Source of the DNA: Cylicocyclus nassatus
Lineage: Eukaryota; Nematoda; Chromadorea; Rhabditida; Strongylidae
Direction: 5' to 3'
Length of the DNA stretch: 64,000 nt
NCBI GenBank assembly: GCA_958299035.1
Contig: CATQJL010000316.1
Location: forward strand, 48,667,585-48,731,584
Position 1 is the first letter of the stretch. Each line of letters starts with the position of its first letter. The notes beneath the pieces are model-generated. The model was given only the letters and a program-made list of their open reading frames with translations, was not told the DNA's origin and ran no database searches. The translations under genes and the position numbers were made by a program. Below are positions 19,158-30,874 of the stretch, in pieces.

Positions 19158-19454
19158 AGTAGCAAAACCGTGGCAACGGTCGGCAATAAACTTGGGAAAT
19201 TGCCTGTGTCTGAGGAAGTTCTAGGTAGATTTCTCTAGTCAACGGTCAGGGGGAACAGACGATGCTTCCGTCAGGCTTTTCATTACCTTCGGAACTGCTT
19301 GATGTAATTCATGCATTCACTCCTTTGCGGCTTGTACTAGGGGCTAAGCCCTTCAGTATTCTTGATATGCTAGCGGATTATCTTCGTGAAAAAAGCTTGT
19401 GCTCTGAACATCCTCTCGTTCGTCCTACTTAAAAACGAGGACGGTTTAAGTTTA
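19158..19454. other. No gene recognised
   Basis: There is no convincing feature in this interval. Confidence 0.35.
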
Positions 19455-20165
19455 CCAGTGCGTCACCTCTGCTTCGCAGAGGCTCGCACTGGCCCTACTA
19501 TCTATGTGCCTTACTCATTCTCGTAGAATTGTTGCACTGGAACTCACCGCACTATGCCGACTACCACGAATAAAATGTAAACAACTACTCATTTAAAAAG
19601 CTTTTTCACGTGAGATCGGTGATCTCGCGTGGATGACTTTTCACAGGAAGACAAACGCAGGTTTGAATAGGTTTTTGAATTTGTCATGGCTTGGTAGTCG
19701 CCGTAAAGGCAATAGTAATCGTGAGCTACATCTCTGTGCGAAAATCTTTTGAAATGCTTGGCTAGAACCTTGGCAAATTGACCATTTACGCAACCAATTC
19801 TTTTTGGCGCCGTTTTCGTTATGTAGTGAACTTTTGACCACATTTTGGGCTAAAGTCCATCGTTTGCATATTTGCTGACCAAACACACCCACGACTTTGC
19901 AAAAAGTGGTGATACGGACTCAATATTGCGGGACAAAAGCCAGGTGGATCCGTTTGACGCGCAATTTCTGAGGGATCCACTCAACGAATCTACTCGTGCT
20001 TTTGCATGTTAGACTTTCATGAAGGGAGTATGCGCTATGCAAAATTTGGGCTTAGAACGCTGGCTGGAACGCGCTCTACGAATTTCGTAACAGACGGACA
20101 CACACACAGACACAAACACACAAAAATACGTAAACAACCCTTAGCCCGTTATTATAAGGTCTTGA
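19455..20165 (-). mobile_element. Helitron/Helentron-like element, copy 1
   Basis: Minus orientation. The 3' hairpin (19455-19492) has an 8-bp outer stem CCAGTGCG/CGCACTGG and a 7-bp inner stem around TTC. The 5' end reads TCAAGACCTTATAATAACGG. It is 711 bp and nearly identical to the non-microsatellite parts of copy 2 (45509-47157). The microsatellite here is a short interrupted CA tract (20098-20127). Frames read through it are not conserved genes. Confidence 0.75.
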
Positions 20166-20632
20166 TTAGCCGGCTTACGTTATGAATGGAGTATTACATG
20201 AACTAGAAGAACTACTAGAAGCTCGAGAGAAAGGTGATCTGGTCTTGGGGACATGGATTGATAGCGGTGCGTCAGCAAGTGGAATCCGTCGTGGTACTTC
20301 TTTGGAAGAAGGAGTCACGGCCGTTGATGAATGTAAGAGATTGGCGTGAAAAAAGTTCGCGATTACTATTTTCTTTCGGGAAGAAGTCAGAGTCTTGTCT
20401 TCGTTCAGTAGTGCTGCCGGGGGTACGTGATATTCGGGGTGGTCCATTAGCACTTCTTAAGAGTTCTTATCCTTTCAACTACTTGCAATATCCTTGTTTG
20501 CTTGCACTTGGAAGCTCCTGCAAGGATTTTGCAGTTGACTTTCGCTACTAGTAGCTGAGACGATCTCGCCATCCTTTCAGAAGCCATCGTGATCGTCATA
20601 GCATCCTACTTGATGAGTCACTTACAACTTGA
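20166..20632. other. No gene recognised
   Basis: Overlapping 90-105-codon frames on both strands show no recognisable domain. Confidence 0.4.
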
Positions 20633-20876
20633 CCAGTGCTTCACCTCTGCTTCGCAGAGGTTCGCACTGGCGTCATGAATCGTAATAAACTCACTCTCTG
20701 AGATTGTCCCTCAAATCATTATTTGGTTGGCAACGTGAGAGCCTTAGTTAGAAATGAACCACACTCGCTGTCTTAATCTCACATGATGTTAAGTATCGTA
20801 AATCATTCCTCACAGTAATTTCGTAACGGACAAACTCCACACAGCTTCAAATTAAGCCGCTTATTATAAGTTATGA
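20633..20876 (-). mobile_element. Helitron/Helentron-like element, copy 3 (244 bp)
   Basis: It has the 38-nt hairpin at 20633-20670 and the opposite end TCATAACTTATAATAAGCGG on the minus strand. It is an internally deleted relative of copies 1 and 2, with TTTCGTAACGGAC shared near the distal end. Confidence 0.7.
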
Positions 20877-20889
20877 TATTTTTTTATTG

Positions 20890-23745
20890 CTTCTTCCCTC
20901 AGACGGGTCTGCTGCTCTGGTTAGTCTCTTCCATGCTTCTCGATCTACAGCCAGCTCGATCTTCTTCTGTCTCACATCATCTCGAGTCGGCGTTCATGGC
21001 ATCCATTTATCTCATCTTCGGGCTTCTTCTTGGCCGTCATGATTCATCATACTCCTGCCGTCCGTCTTATTACGCTCCTCCATCACGTTAATCTCTCGTT
21101 CGTCTTCTCGCATACATGGCCAACATGCGCACTGCTCGGTGCAGTCGGGCGGACTACAGTGCAGTACGAATTTTAGGCTGAGTGGCAACTTCCGGGGAAG
21201 ACCTAAAACTCATTTTAAACTCCGTCTAAGGGAAGGAACGAAACGGGAAGTATTATCATTTCACTTTTATTACTAGTTTATTCTTATCGCACAGGATTCC
21301 TGTGACACTTTTCCATGACCAAGCTGGATTTATTATACTGGCTTCCTCAAGCGTACCATCTGTGTGCCATTACAGGACAACTGTGACGCTGGGAGCTAAC
21401 ACAACACGTCGCGTTCATCATTTATTGTGTCACTCACTTAGCTTACAACAGAAGAGCCCCGTTCATCCCCGAACCCGCCCGCTTTATTGCGGGATATTGA
21501 TGTATAGGTCGGTTCGTCCACAATACGCAGCAAATGGCAGAACAGTGTGCAGCGATGCGACTATTTAGATGCTTGAATATCGTAATCTTCTTGACTGGTG
21601 CGCCTTCGACCTGTATAGTCCCAGGCATTCAAGGTCGCAGCTCTGTGCAGCGATCTTCGTGGTGTTGATTTTCAGACCATGCACTGGAGTTCACTTTTGC
21701 ACTTCTGCATCTCGGCCTCTATTCCTGCTTCTTGCCATTAGCATTACGTCATTGCGTAATTTTAACTACTGTATCCATGACCGTGATGAAAAGGACGGGA
21801 GAGTAAGGGACTTTGATGTACTCCGGTCTACTTGGTGCTCTTCTAATGGTCCTGCTGCAGTTTGTACGTGGCTTCTGACATCTTTGTATATCATCTGATC
21901 CACTGCACGTACTCTTCCGGCACCATGTGCTTTCGTAGGGATCACCATGTGATTCATGGGCACTCCATCGAACGCCCTCTACAAATAGGTGCCTGTAGCT
22001 CGCATTGCTTCCTGCTTCTTTTCATCCTTGTCCTTACAGCGTGGATTCTTCTATGCTGCAACCTTTGACGAATCTGCCGTAGAGAACTAGCTCCACGATG
22101 CTTCGCAGTCGGTTAGAATTCCTTCGAAGATCTTCGGGATGTGGCACATAAGTCGGATGGACCGGTATGTAGAGCAGTCAGCTATGTCGTCTTCGTTTTT
22201 CCATAGTGGATCGTTGCGCTTCTTCACCAGTCATCTGTCATTTTCTTGCTCTGTTATCCGATTGATGGGATTAGCCAGTCGTGTTAGTCATGTAACTCCG
22301 GATTGACCACATACTCTCCAAATTTGTTGGGAATGTCGTCGGGGCCCGTCGACTTGCCGTCCTTCATTTTCAGTATGGCGGTGCGGACTTCCGTGATGAT
22401 CGGAACTAGTCCATTCATATGCTCAGTTGTAGACGTTGTTGTGTATTCGTGGCTTGTAGATGCTATCTCGGCGGTGTTCTCCATCTTTATTTCATCTCTT
22501 GTGCTTCCTAAGCACTCTCCTGTGTACATCCTTGATACTGTAGAAGTTCTTCACATCTTTCGTGGTGGTTGATATTCTTTTCGCGATTCGATAGAACTCC
22601 CGTTTGCCTATTCGGATGTGCAGCTTTTGTAAAGTATCTTCATGTACGATAGTTTCGCCTTGAGGCCTCGGACAGAGTTCACGCGATTTGATCGTCTCGA
22701 TTCAAACGCTACAAGACAAGTGTTACGAGTTCATTGCATGCCGATCTTCTTGTATTTCGGTTGTGATAGTTAGTCACGATTAATCGTGTTGGGAAACTAT
22801 CACAACCGAAATGCAAGAAGATCGGTATGCAATGATATTGTTACCGTTGTCTAGTCGGATCAATCGCGGCGACCAGATCGCGTGAACTCTGCCCGAGGCC
22901 TGATACTCTTCTTTGCTGCCCGTTTCGCGTCTGAATACTTCTGCCTTGCCTCATCTGACTTTGACTTCGGCCACATTCTGTACGCTGCCTTCTTCTTAAT
23001 CATGGATTTGCATGTCTTCCACCACCAGGTTTTTCTATCGATTTTTTCCCGCCCTAGTTTCGTGAGTAACAGTAGACTAGTTGTTTTCTGAATAAACCTT
23101 GTTTTTTAGATTCCTCCAGGAGTATTTTGGACCAATCTTCGCAGTGCATGATGGATGATTGTTCTTCTTAATGAAGTATGTGTTTGCCACCGCCAAGTCA
23201 TGTGTCGTGGCAAACTCTGAAATGCGATCTCCTTCGTTGTTATTGTTCCGTATCTGTGATGACCATGGCATTGGCTTTACACTTTACTGCTTCCCTACAT
23301 GTCAGCTAAAATCTGCTCCTACCAGAGCATCTCGTCACATGGTATTGAGCTACGGCTCTCGAGTTGCTTCCAGAATTCATCTTTCTCCAGCTTTGTGCAC
23401 CCTACCTGTGGTGCCAAGGCGGTTAGGACTCTCGGAAAATTCTATTTTCGCTATCTATTTAAAGGCACATCACCCGATTACTTATTCGATCCACGGCCGT
23501 GATGCTACTCCTCGACGCTTCTGAGACACTTATACCAACGCCGTTCCTGTTGTTGTGCGTTCCTTTCTACAGATTGTACCCATTTCCCATGTCCCGTGAC
23601 GATTCTCCTCTCTATCTTGTCTTTTGAAATAAAGGCGATGTCGACTCTACGTCTTCTGAGAAGATCAGCTCGCGATGTCGTGCCGTAAGTAGTTTCCCAC
23701 TTTGATGGCGGCTAGACGTAACGTTGAAAGCTTGATACTCGTTTG
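20890..23745 (-). mobile_element. Decayed RTE-type LINE (non-LTR retrotransposon)
   Basis: Broken minus-strand frames keep RTE order. Apurinic-endonuclease-like motifs come first (MGNGY, GVGISVSEA and DRISNRVM about 23.45-23.60 kb; ISEFATTHDLAVANT about 23.2 kb). RT entry EVRTAILKMKDGKSTGPDDIP is at about 22.35 kb. A YKDVRSHVQTAAG block is near 21.85 kb, a thumb-like KKITIFKHLNSRI near 21.57 kb, and a C-terminal PRRSPKMR...MDAMNAD block near 21.05 kb. Many stops and frameshifts separate them, so the copy is dead. A 105-bp palindrome interrupts it at 22731-22835. Confidence 0.75.
22731..22835. repeat. Palindromic insertion in the LINE
   Basis: TCATTGCATGCCGATCTTCT is mirrored by AGAAGATCGGTATGCAATGA. 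The inner arms TTTCGGTTGTGATAGT and ACTATCACAACCGAAA also match. Confidence 0.85.
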
Positions 23746-23778
23746 TGCCGAAACCGTTGAAGGAGCTAGCTCCTTTAA

Positions 23779-24132
23779 AGGCAGCGTCCAGGCAGATCTG
23801 GACTTATGGGGCTTTTACGTGGAAAGTACTTTTGGGGCCCTAACTAAGGCACTGCCCAAGCGGCAGCTCAGGTAATGCCTTAATGGCTGAGATATTCCCC
23901 TCGAAACTGGCCCCCGCGAACGTATTCGCATGGATTCATGGCAGTTTCGCGCCCGGATCCACGCTTTGCGCCATGAATCCATGCGAAACACGGTCGCGGG
24001 GTCCAGTTTCGAGGGGAATATCTCAGCCATTACAGCACTACCTGAGCTGCCGCTTGGGCAGTGCCTTAGTTAGGGACCCAAAAGTACTTTCCACGTAAAA
24101 ACCCCATAGGTCCAGAACTGCCTGGGCTGCCT
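23779..24132. mobile_element. TTAA-flanked MITE, copy 2
   Basis: This 354-bp palindromic element has AGGCAGCGTCCAGGCAGATC at one end and TTAA on both sides (23775-23778 and 24133-24136). It is inserted just upstream of the LINE 5' end. Confidence 0.85.
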
Positions 24133-24136
24133 TTAA

Positions 24137-25248
24137 CGATCCCGGCTCAATCTGTTGAAACGGTAATTCTAGCATACCGTTCGCACTCGTCGGCTCGAAT
24201 GCGGACGCCCTAACTTTTACTCGGAACATCTGATAAGACAAAAGAGCATGTGGAAACACGCAGCAATTGATAAAGACGAATCAAAGGGAAGTGAAAGTGA
24301 TGCGCGGAGCTATTTACAACCACTGAAACGGCACCAGCCCGGCTAGATGGGTACCAGCAATTTTGTCGACATGCAACTTACTTACAATGATGTTCGTCGG
24401 ATAGCGCGGCAAGCGGTGTTTGTCCTACTTCTTAGAGGGTTTTGCATCGCAAGAGGTTACTATCAATCATGGGGAATCCGTGACACGAGTGTTATCGTCG
24501 AGTGACAGTGGTGATAACCCCAGTGCCGATACCACAAGTTTGGAAGCACACCGCGAATAAATTTTGTGATGAGATACATAGCCACTGTTCGCAAGAAGAA
24601 TTTTGAAGAATGGAAAGCAATCATATTCCACTATCTTTCAGAGCCCTTGGAGTTGACAAGGTGACACCAATGCTACAGACAAGTATGGAACCATTAAGTA
24701 AGTGATGATAAGCATACTTTTGCTAGGTCTTCGTTGAAGATCGGACCATATGTCTCGCTCCTTTCCCGTAAACGACTAACAAACTTTTATGGTCAAGTAC
24801 GAGCGTTAAATAAAGCCGCAAGCATAAACATCCTCTTCAATATTCATGAGCTCATTTGTTCTCAACAGAAACATGCTTAGCACCGTTGTGTTAGGTAAAA
24901 ATACAGCTGTAGGATGTTTTCATCAAAATCTATGTAAGAGAATCGACTCTGAAAAATTCATTGGCCACTAGGGATCATTGCGAAATCATAAAAGAAGGGA
25001 GAGCAGGGTTAGTCTGATAGTTAAAACTTTACGTTATTGCGCTGAAGGTGATGAGTTCAATACCATCCTGAGCTTGATAGTTGCGGCGAAGATAGCTCAC
25101 AATGCTATCGTCAGACTGGCCAAGGGCATAAGATAAGCCAGTAGAAACACCCCGTGGCATCAATAGTTTAGGCATGTATTATAAATTATCTCGAGTAAAG
25201 TCTCTTCAATCTCTTCATCTTCTGAAGAGATACGAATCGATGTAGGCT
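24137..25248. other. No gene recognised
   Basis: A minus-strand frame at 24140-24235 (MFRVKVRASAFEPTSANGML) follows a TCTTATCAG and might be coding or LINE-derived, but there is no partner exon. A degenerate tRNA-like stretch lies at about 25010-25090. Confidence 0.35.
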
Positions 25249-26722
25249 GCATTGTATACTTGGGGAAATTCGAAATTTTTTTCGAATATTCGAATACCAA
25301 ATATATTCGAAAATTGAAAATTTCGAATATTCGAATATCAATTAATACTCGGAAATCGAAATTCTCGAATTTTCATTATTCGAAAATTGGAAATTTCGAA
25401 TATTCGACTTTCGAATATTATTCGAAAATCGGAAATTTCGAATATTCGACTATCGAATATTATTCAAAAATGAAAATTTCGAATCGAATAATATTCGAAT
25501 ATCGAATATCATTCGTTATTCGAATTTTGAATATTATTTCTCGAATGTTATTCGATTTTCGAATATCATTCGATTTTCGAATACTGATCGAACAATTTAC
25601 GTCATTGAAGCTGCCTATGAAAGGCCAAAACATTCAAGAATAAATTTCATGTAAATGTTAAGAATGGACACTTTCTTATGTTACAATTTACGATGGAAAA
25701 ACGGTTTAGTTGTTACGTGAAGAGACTTAGGAACCTAAAAGCTGCTCCTGTAACGATTGTGAAGAGATTTTTCGTACTTCAAAGAAAGTTATATACCCTC
25801 ACTGAGAGTTGCGATTAATTATATACAGCGGTCCCAATAGTATGTAGATCTGTAAGCTGACATGAACTTGGAGTATGGGGCGATTTATCAATCGCTTTTC
25901 ACTATTGTAAAATTACCGTAGGATTGAAGCGGGTTTCGAAACGTCAAGAGCCATTTCCCCAAGAAAAAGAATCGAAAGGGCCGAAAGTATTGTATAGTAT
26001 AGTATAGTATAGTATAGTATAGTATTCATCTTCTAAAGACACTCACTTTATGTAGAATTTGCACTCAACCGTAATGCTTAAAACTTACGCAAGGTACACC
26101 GTAAGAAGTGTTTTTCAACGTTTCAAGAATGTGATTGCCATTCGAAAAGCTTGAAAACTCGTGCGTAGTAAAATTAGCATACGTAAAAACACTGCTGCAC
26201 AGATTCCAGACCTTTTTTGGGGACAGTATTTTTGGATGTCTTATTTTGCAGTTGGTCTATATGCTGGAATTTCCTACCGTGATAACCCACATTAAGAAAA
26301 ACATGGGTGATTCGCTTTCTGCTGCCTACTGGATGTTACCCAGGAATTGGCAAAAGACTTTGAGAGGTATTAGCGATCAAACGGTGTGTAGATGCTTTTA
26401 AGACATACGCTATGCATATCGAATTTTGAATATTCGGTGCTTTTCGAATTTTCGAAAAGTCAATTCTTAATGAATTACCGATTATTCGGTGCTCAACGAA
26501 TATTCGAATATTTGATGGACATGGAATAATTGAATGAATGACCCTCGAATATTCGACTATCGAATATATTCGAAAACTGAAAATTTCGAATATTCGACTT
26601 TCGAAATTCGAAATCTCAGATTCTCGCATATTCGACTTTTCGAATCATTCGCGTTCGAATGATTTATTCGAATGATCGAATAATTATTCGATTCGGTCTC
26701 AAGTATACGGAACAATGCAGCC
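25249..26722. mobile_element. T2: 1.5-kb element with TTCGAATA-repeat arms
   Basis: The ends CTGCATTGTATACTTGG and the complement of AAGTATACGGAACAATGCAG are inverted. The inner arms (25265-25590 and 26405-26695) are dense in TTCGAATA, as in T1. A decayed mariner-type MITE (about 25850-26400, ending GAGGTATTAGCGATCAAACGG) is nested inside. No transposase was seen. Confidence 0.7.
25992..26025. repeat. (GTATA)n microsatellite
   Basis: About seven near-perfect pentamer units. Confidence 0.9.
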
Positions 26723-27793
26723 CGAGACAACGCTTCAGCGCGACAAGCACCCAAGAAATGCGGCAGCTCGAGCCCGTCACATCCTAATGTCCGAACTTAG
26801 CTACGGCTCGTTATTTCCCTTGCGTATCTCTACTTCGCCTACATTAATTATTAGATAGAAGTGTACACAGTTGTAAACACATTTCTTACAAACTTTCAAA
26901 AACAGGAGTGATATGCAAAAGATCTTAGCCTTGTTCGAGCCTTCGTTAGCCTTCTGTACGATTCTGGGGGTGATTCCGCAGACGTTTGAGCAGCGACATT
27001 ATCTTCTTCTTTGAAATATGCTATGAAAGAAGCCGTATTGGGTGGGATGCACTGAAACCAACTTGCTTGCCAGCAAATTTTTACCTAATAAAAACGAAAT
27101 CAGGTGTGCTGTTACCAAAGCTTGATTCGAAAAGTGCGGATCATTCCAAAGCAGGACCTTAACGCAACATCTTATTAGAATTTACATAAGCTCAGTGCCG
27201 CGGAAATCTTACCTTGCTGAACGGTATGGTTTGCCAGAATCTTGTTCCCATGCTGAACATGCAGCAAAGAATCCGTCAATCAGTAATGATGTGAGAGAAT
27301 GGGGCGGCGAGCCGTATTAGCGCGCAATCCCACCGGAGTGTAGTTACTTGCAAACAATGAGATTGTGAGATGATTATTAAGACAAAGTTATATTTGGTTT
27401 CTGACAAGGGAAAGATTCTTAGTCGAAGTGGCGTTTCTATATCGAATGTAGCTATCTTACAGAGCACATAACGCTGATTCCAGATCCACTCTACTTAATG
27501 CACTTGATACTTTTAGTCTAATAAATTTGTGCTATTCATTACCCCTTTCAAACGTTGACACTTGTTTTTGCTGTATTGGAACCCTTGATTTCTTGCCTTA
27601 AACAATTCCCAAAACTCCTCTCCCAGAAGCGCTTTGCAACTAAAGAAATCGTTCCATGATCTATACGACGGTTTTCCCTTATGAGTGTTACAATAACAAG
27701 CGACTTCAAAAATTTTAACTCAACGGCAACGTGTAAAACTTGAAAATGGTGCGGAAAGAGTATAACCAGTGTAGCCTGTCTTTGTAAGAAAGA
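26723..27793. other. Dispersed repeat at left, then no gene
   Basis: 26723-26830 is homologous to 28845-28970 (CCGAGAC...CGGCAGCTCGAG...ACATCCT(A/G)ATGTCCG). The remainder holds only short unsupported frames. Confidence 0.45.
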
Positions 27794-28023
27794 AAACTAC
27801 CCTAATTTCACGCGTACAAGGCGCGGGGAGGTCCTAGCTTTCATCGACCAGCCCGAACACGGCAAAGGACTTCGCAACCAAAGGAACCTTATACCGTGCT
27901 GCGTTTTTCCTGACGAATCGTGCGGCATAAGAATCGCTTCTTAAAACACGTTGGGGCGGCTGAGCAGCTCGATGAAAGCTAGGACCACCCCGCGCCTTGT
28001 ACGCGTGAAATCAGGGTAGTTTA
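27794..28023. repeat. Foldback repeat
   Basis: AAACTACCCTAATTTCACGC at the left mirrors GCGTGAAATCAGGGTAGTTT at the right. The inner arms pair around GGTCCTAGCTTTCATCGA. Confidence 0.8.
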
Positions 28024-28588
28024 TGGTATTAATGCGGACAAAAAATTCTTGAAGCACTAACGCATGCCTAGAGAGCCACGTATCAAATCTACAAGCACCA
28101 GAAGGGTACACAGGAATATCTAGCAAAGCTTGCTCCATGTTTTATGACAGTAACTAAAGCTTTCAAAGTGTCCCTCAGAATTCTGTAAGAAAAGGGTGAA
28201 TCACTGCAACAATATTCACAAAAGCAAAGTATGGAGATAACATGCAGCACTTACTTTGAAAACAGCGTCTGTATAGATGAACATATTGTTATGGTTGAAG
28301 TTCTGGTAAGACAACAGCTGAAGCAACAACAAGCTGAATCGCAGATCCTCGAGGCACCACTATCTATGGTTGGATACTGATCGAAACAATAGCGGGACCC
28401 CACCTCAAATGCCAAATGCCTAAGTTCCGCTGCAAAAGTTGAAGAGAAACTGAATGTAGATTTGAATTCAAGAAACTGAACGCGGCAAAACCAACAAACA
28501 GTAAAGTGATAAAGGAAAAGATAAATAAAGTGAATGATAGTAGTATAACAAGAAGTGTATAGCTAACGCTTGGGTAGAGCAAGTTTAC
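28024..28588. other. No gene recognised
   Basis: A minus-strand 98-codon frame (28364-28660) has a hydrophobic stretch, but its start lies inside a dispersed repeat and no splice partners were found. Confidence 0.4.
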
Positions 28589-28770
28589 TATTGTGAAACT
28601 ACTCCCTGGGTCAGTCATCATTTTATGATTCCTTTCACGACATTCGCGAAGAACTGTCAAAAAATTGTCTCGCGCATGTCTCTGCGTTTTCCTGCGAAGC
28701 CCTCAGGTGTTGGGCGGATCTCCGGCGCGACTCAGACACTCGCTGTTGATTCGCGCAGCCCAAAGTTTTG
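28589..28770. repeat. Dispersed repeat, shared with 30383-30550
   Basis: Both copies share GCGAAACT/GTGAAACT at the left, then AACTGTCAAAA, TTGTCTCGCGCATGTCT, and GGGCGGATCTCCGGCGCGA. It is non-coding. Confidence 0.7.
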
Positions 28771-28984
28771 TGTAAGCGCTGAATGAAGGCGCGACACAAG
28801 TAATCGGCCTCGCGACGAAATCCCGAAACAGCATTATTTGTCGGAACAATGCTGCCCGAGACCACGCTTTGATGCGACCCGCATCTTGCAGGAAATACGC
28901 GGCAGCTCGAGGGCGACACATCCTGATGTCCGGACGCAACTGGAGCGCGTTATCTCGCACTAGTAATTTCGCTATATCCCTACT

Positions 28985-29500
28985 TGATGTACATTACATA
29001 TATGTATATACTTACATGTGCATGTATAAATATACATTATATATATACATATATATAAGTGTACATATATGTATATATATATATCAGTGGCGTACCGAAA
29101 GGGGGGCGCGCCCCCCCCCCAGAATGGGTCGCGAAATTTTTGAAAGTTACTTAAATGTGTTATAAAAAATGCCAGAAGACTCGTTTTTATTTGTAAACAA
29201 TTAGAATAATTTTGGAAAATTTTTAAAAATTCAAATTAGCCTTATAAAAAAATTTTTTTCGGGGGCGTGGCTGCCGCCACGCCCCTTTCTCTGAAATTTT
29301 GGGGTCAGGGGCTCGGAAAAATTTTGGGAAACATCCCAAAAAATTTTTCGGAGTGCGTGGCTGACGCCACGCACCTTCATTAGGAGAAAAATTTTTGTCG
29401 CCCCCCCCCGAGCCGAAATCCTGGGTACGCCACTGATATATATGTATATATAAGTGTACATATATATATGTATATATGTACACGTATACATATGAATTCT
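28985..29500. repeat. TA/TATG-rich microsatellite split by a MITE
   Basis: ATATATGTATATA-type low-complexity DNA lies at 28985-29084 and again at 29436-29495. It was one tract before the hAT MITE inserted. Confidence 0.85.
29085..29435. mobile_element. hAT-type MITE, copy 2
   Basis: This 351-bp element runs from CAGTGGCGTACC to GGGTACGCCACTG, with ATATATAT on both sides (29077-29084 and 29436-29443). It is homologous to 13741-14122 in inverted orientation. The duplication is hard to distinguish from the host TA tract. Confidence 0.85.
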
Positions 29501-29580
29501 ACAAAGTCTAAACTAACAATTTATTACTTCTAAAATGACATAAGGATCAATTGGAAACTTCATTAGCACGTAGTGAATTT

Positions 29581-29622
29581 ACTTCAATCTTAGGAACATT
29601 TCAATGTTCCTAAGATTGAAGT
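29581..29622. repeat. Perfect 20-bp stem hairpin
   Basis: Arms 29581-29600 and 29603-29622 are exact reverse complements, separated by only TC. GTTAGA-type short repeats follow at 29628-29655. Confidence 0.9.
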
Positions 29623-29655
29623 AGTTATGTTAGAGTTATGAGTTAGAGTTAGAGT

Positions 29656-30382
29656 TATTTTCAATGTAGCCACGCAAGAAAATCAAATAAGAACTTCGGG
29701 GGAGTCAAACTACTATGTTTACTATCTTAAAGCTTCACGATATGGAGATACATGATGAGATAGAAGTGTGCTTGGTAAACTTCTAAACAATGAGAATCTC
29801 GGAATGCAATTGAATGATACGCAAAAGCGGGAGTAGAGTTAAGGCAAATGGTATGATAGTGATATGTAAGTACAGCAAATTAGAAAAAAGTAGTAGCAGA
29901 TCGGCTAAAACTCGTCGGGGCTGGTCTTTTCTATTTCCTTGACAGCAGAAGAGCTGCTTGCCGTAGTCTCGATCACACGCTTCTTCTGAAACGAAAGTCA
30001 TGTCGACGAAGACTGGGAATAAGTGCACTGACATCTTACCTTTGGAGGAAGGAGTTTAGCTCTTACCGGATTCAGTGTATAAGCCCGTACATCTCCCATC
30101 TACGTCTCCATCTCCATCATCATGCCTTGAAATACCTTGAATGCCTCAGCTGGTTCCTAAACCGATGTAATTTGAACTCAAATTCCACAATCCCACAATC
30201 ACGGAGATAGTCGAGCTTCGATTTCTAGAGAATAAGCTTCAAAATTGGATTTCAAATAAAGTTAATTTTGGATTGGAATGAAATAAAGAAGAGGGCTTAG
30301 GTGGGATGGATGGAATGCACGAATTGAAAATAGGTAGCAAAAAAACCTGGAATGATGCAATATGAGCTGAGATTTGAAATGC
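29656..30382. other. No gene recognised
   Basis: Short frames only, with no recognisable motif. Confidence 0.4.
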
Positions 30383-30550
30383 GCGTCGATATTGCGAAAC
30401 TGCTCGCTGAGTCACTCATCATCTCCCGATTTCCTTTCGCGACCATCCGCAAAAACTGTCAAAATATTGTCTCGCGCATGTCTACGCCCTTTCCCGCGAA
30501 TCCCTCAAAAGTGGGCGGATCTCCGGCGCGAGTCAACAGCGAGTGTCTGA
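30383..30550. repeat. Dispersed repeat, second copy
   Basis: Homologous to 28589-28770 (see that entry). Confidence 0.65.
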
Positions 30551-30874
30551 GGAGTCAGCGAATGTCTGAGACAGTTCCACCGCACAGCCTGTCCGTTTTC
30601 GGCGACAGGGCGGGAATGCCAGTATAGGCGGGATTCTTTATGATAGCGCATCCTTCTCTTTCCATTGTTTTGCCATCCTTTGCGTAGCCTCGAGCAGCTA
30701 AGTTAGTGTTGTTGTTTAGTTGAGCGTCACATACTTCAACGTTAAGCTTCAGACCTTTGTTCCCTACAACGCAAAAACATCGAAATATTTTGGTCCTTAA
30801 GAGGGAAATAACCGCTACTCTATTCATTTTGAGTTAAACACGCATCAAAAAAGAAAAAGAGAGATGATGGGGCG

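Noticed and set aside
24140..24259. Possible minus-strand first exon after TCTTATCAG
   Set aside because: No continuation could be found. The reading frame runs straight into a TTAA MITE and the LINE 5' end, so it may be LINE-derived.
25010..25090. tRNA-like sequence (TAGTCTGATAG, later GAGTTCAATACC)
   Set aside because: A- and B-box-like words are present, but the D, anticodon and T stems do not pair convincingly. At best it is a decayed tRNA-derived repeat.
26900..27030. Short + frame with hydrophobic residues resembling a receptor helix
   Set aside because: Only about 33 codons, no neighbouring exons; chance cannot be excluded.
28364..28660. Minus-strand frame with a hydrophobic, membrane-like stretch
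   Set aside because: Its start overlaps a dispersed repeat that is not open in the other copy, and there are no splice partners or motifs.
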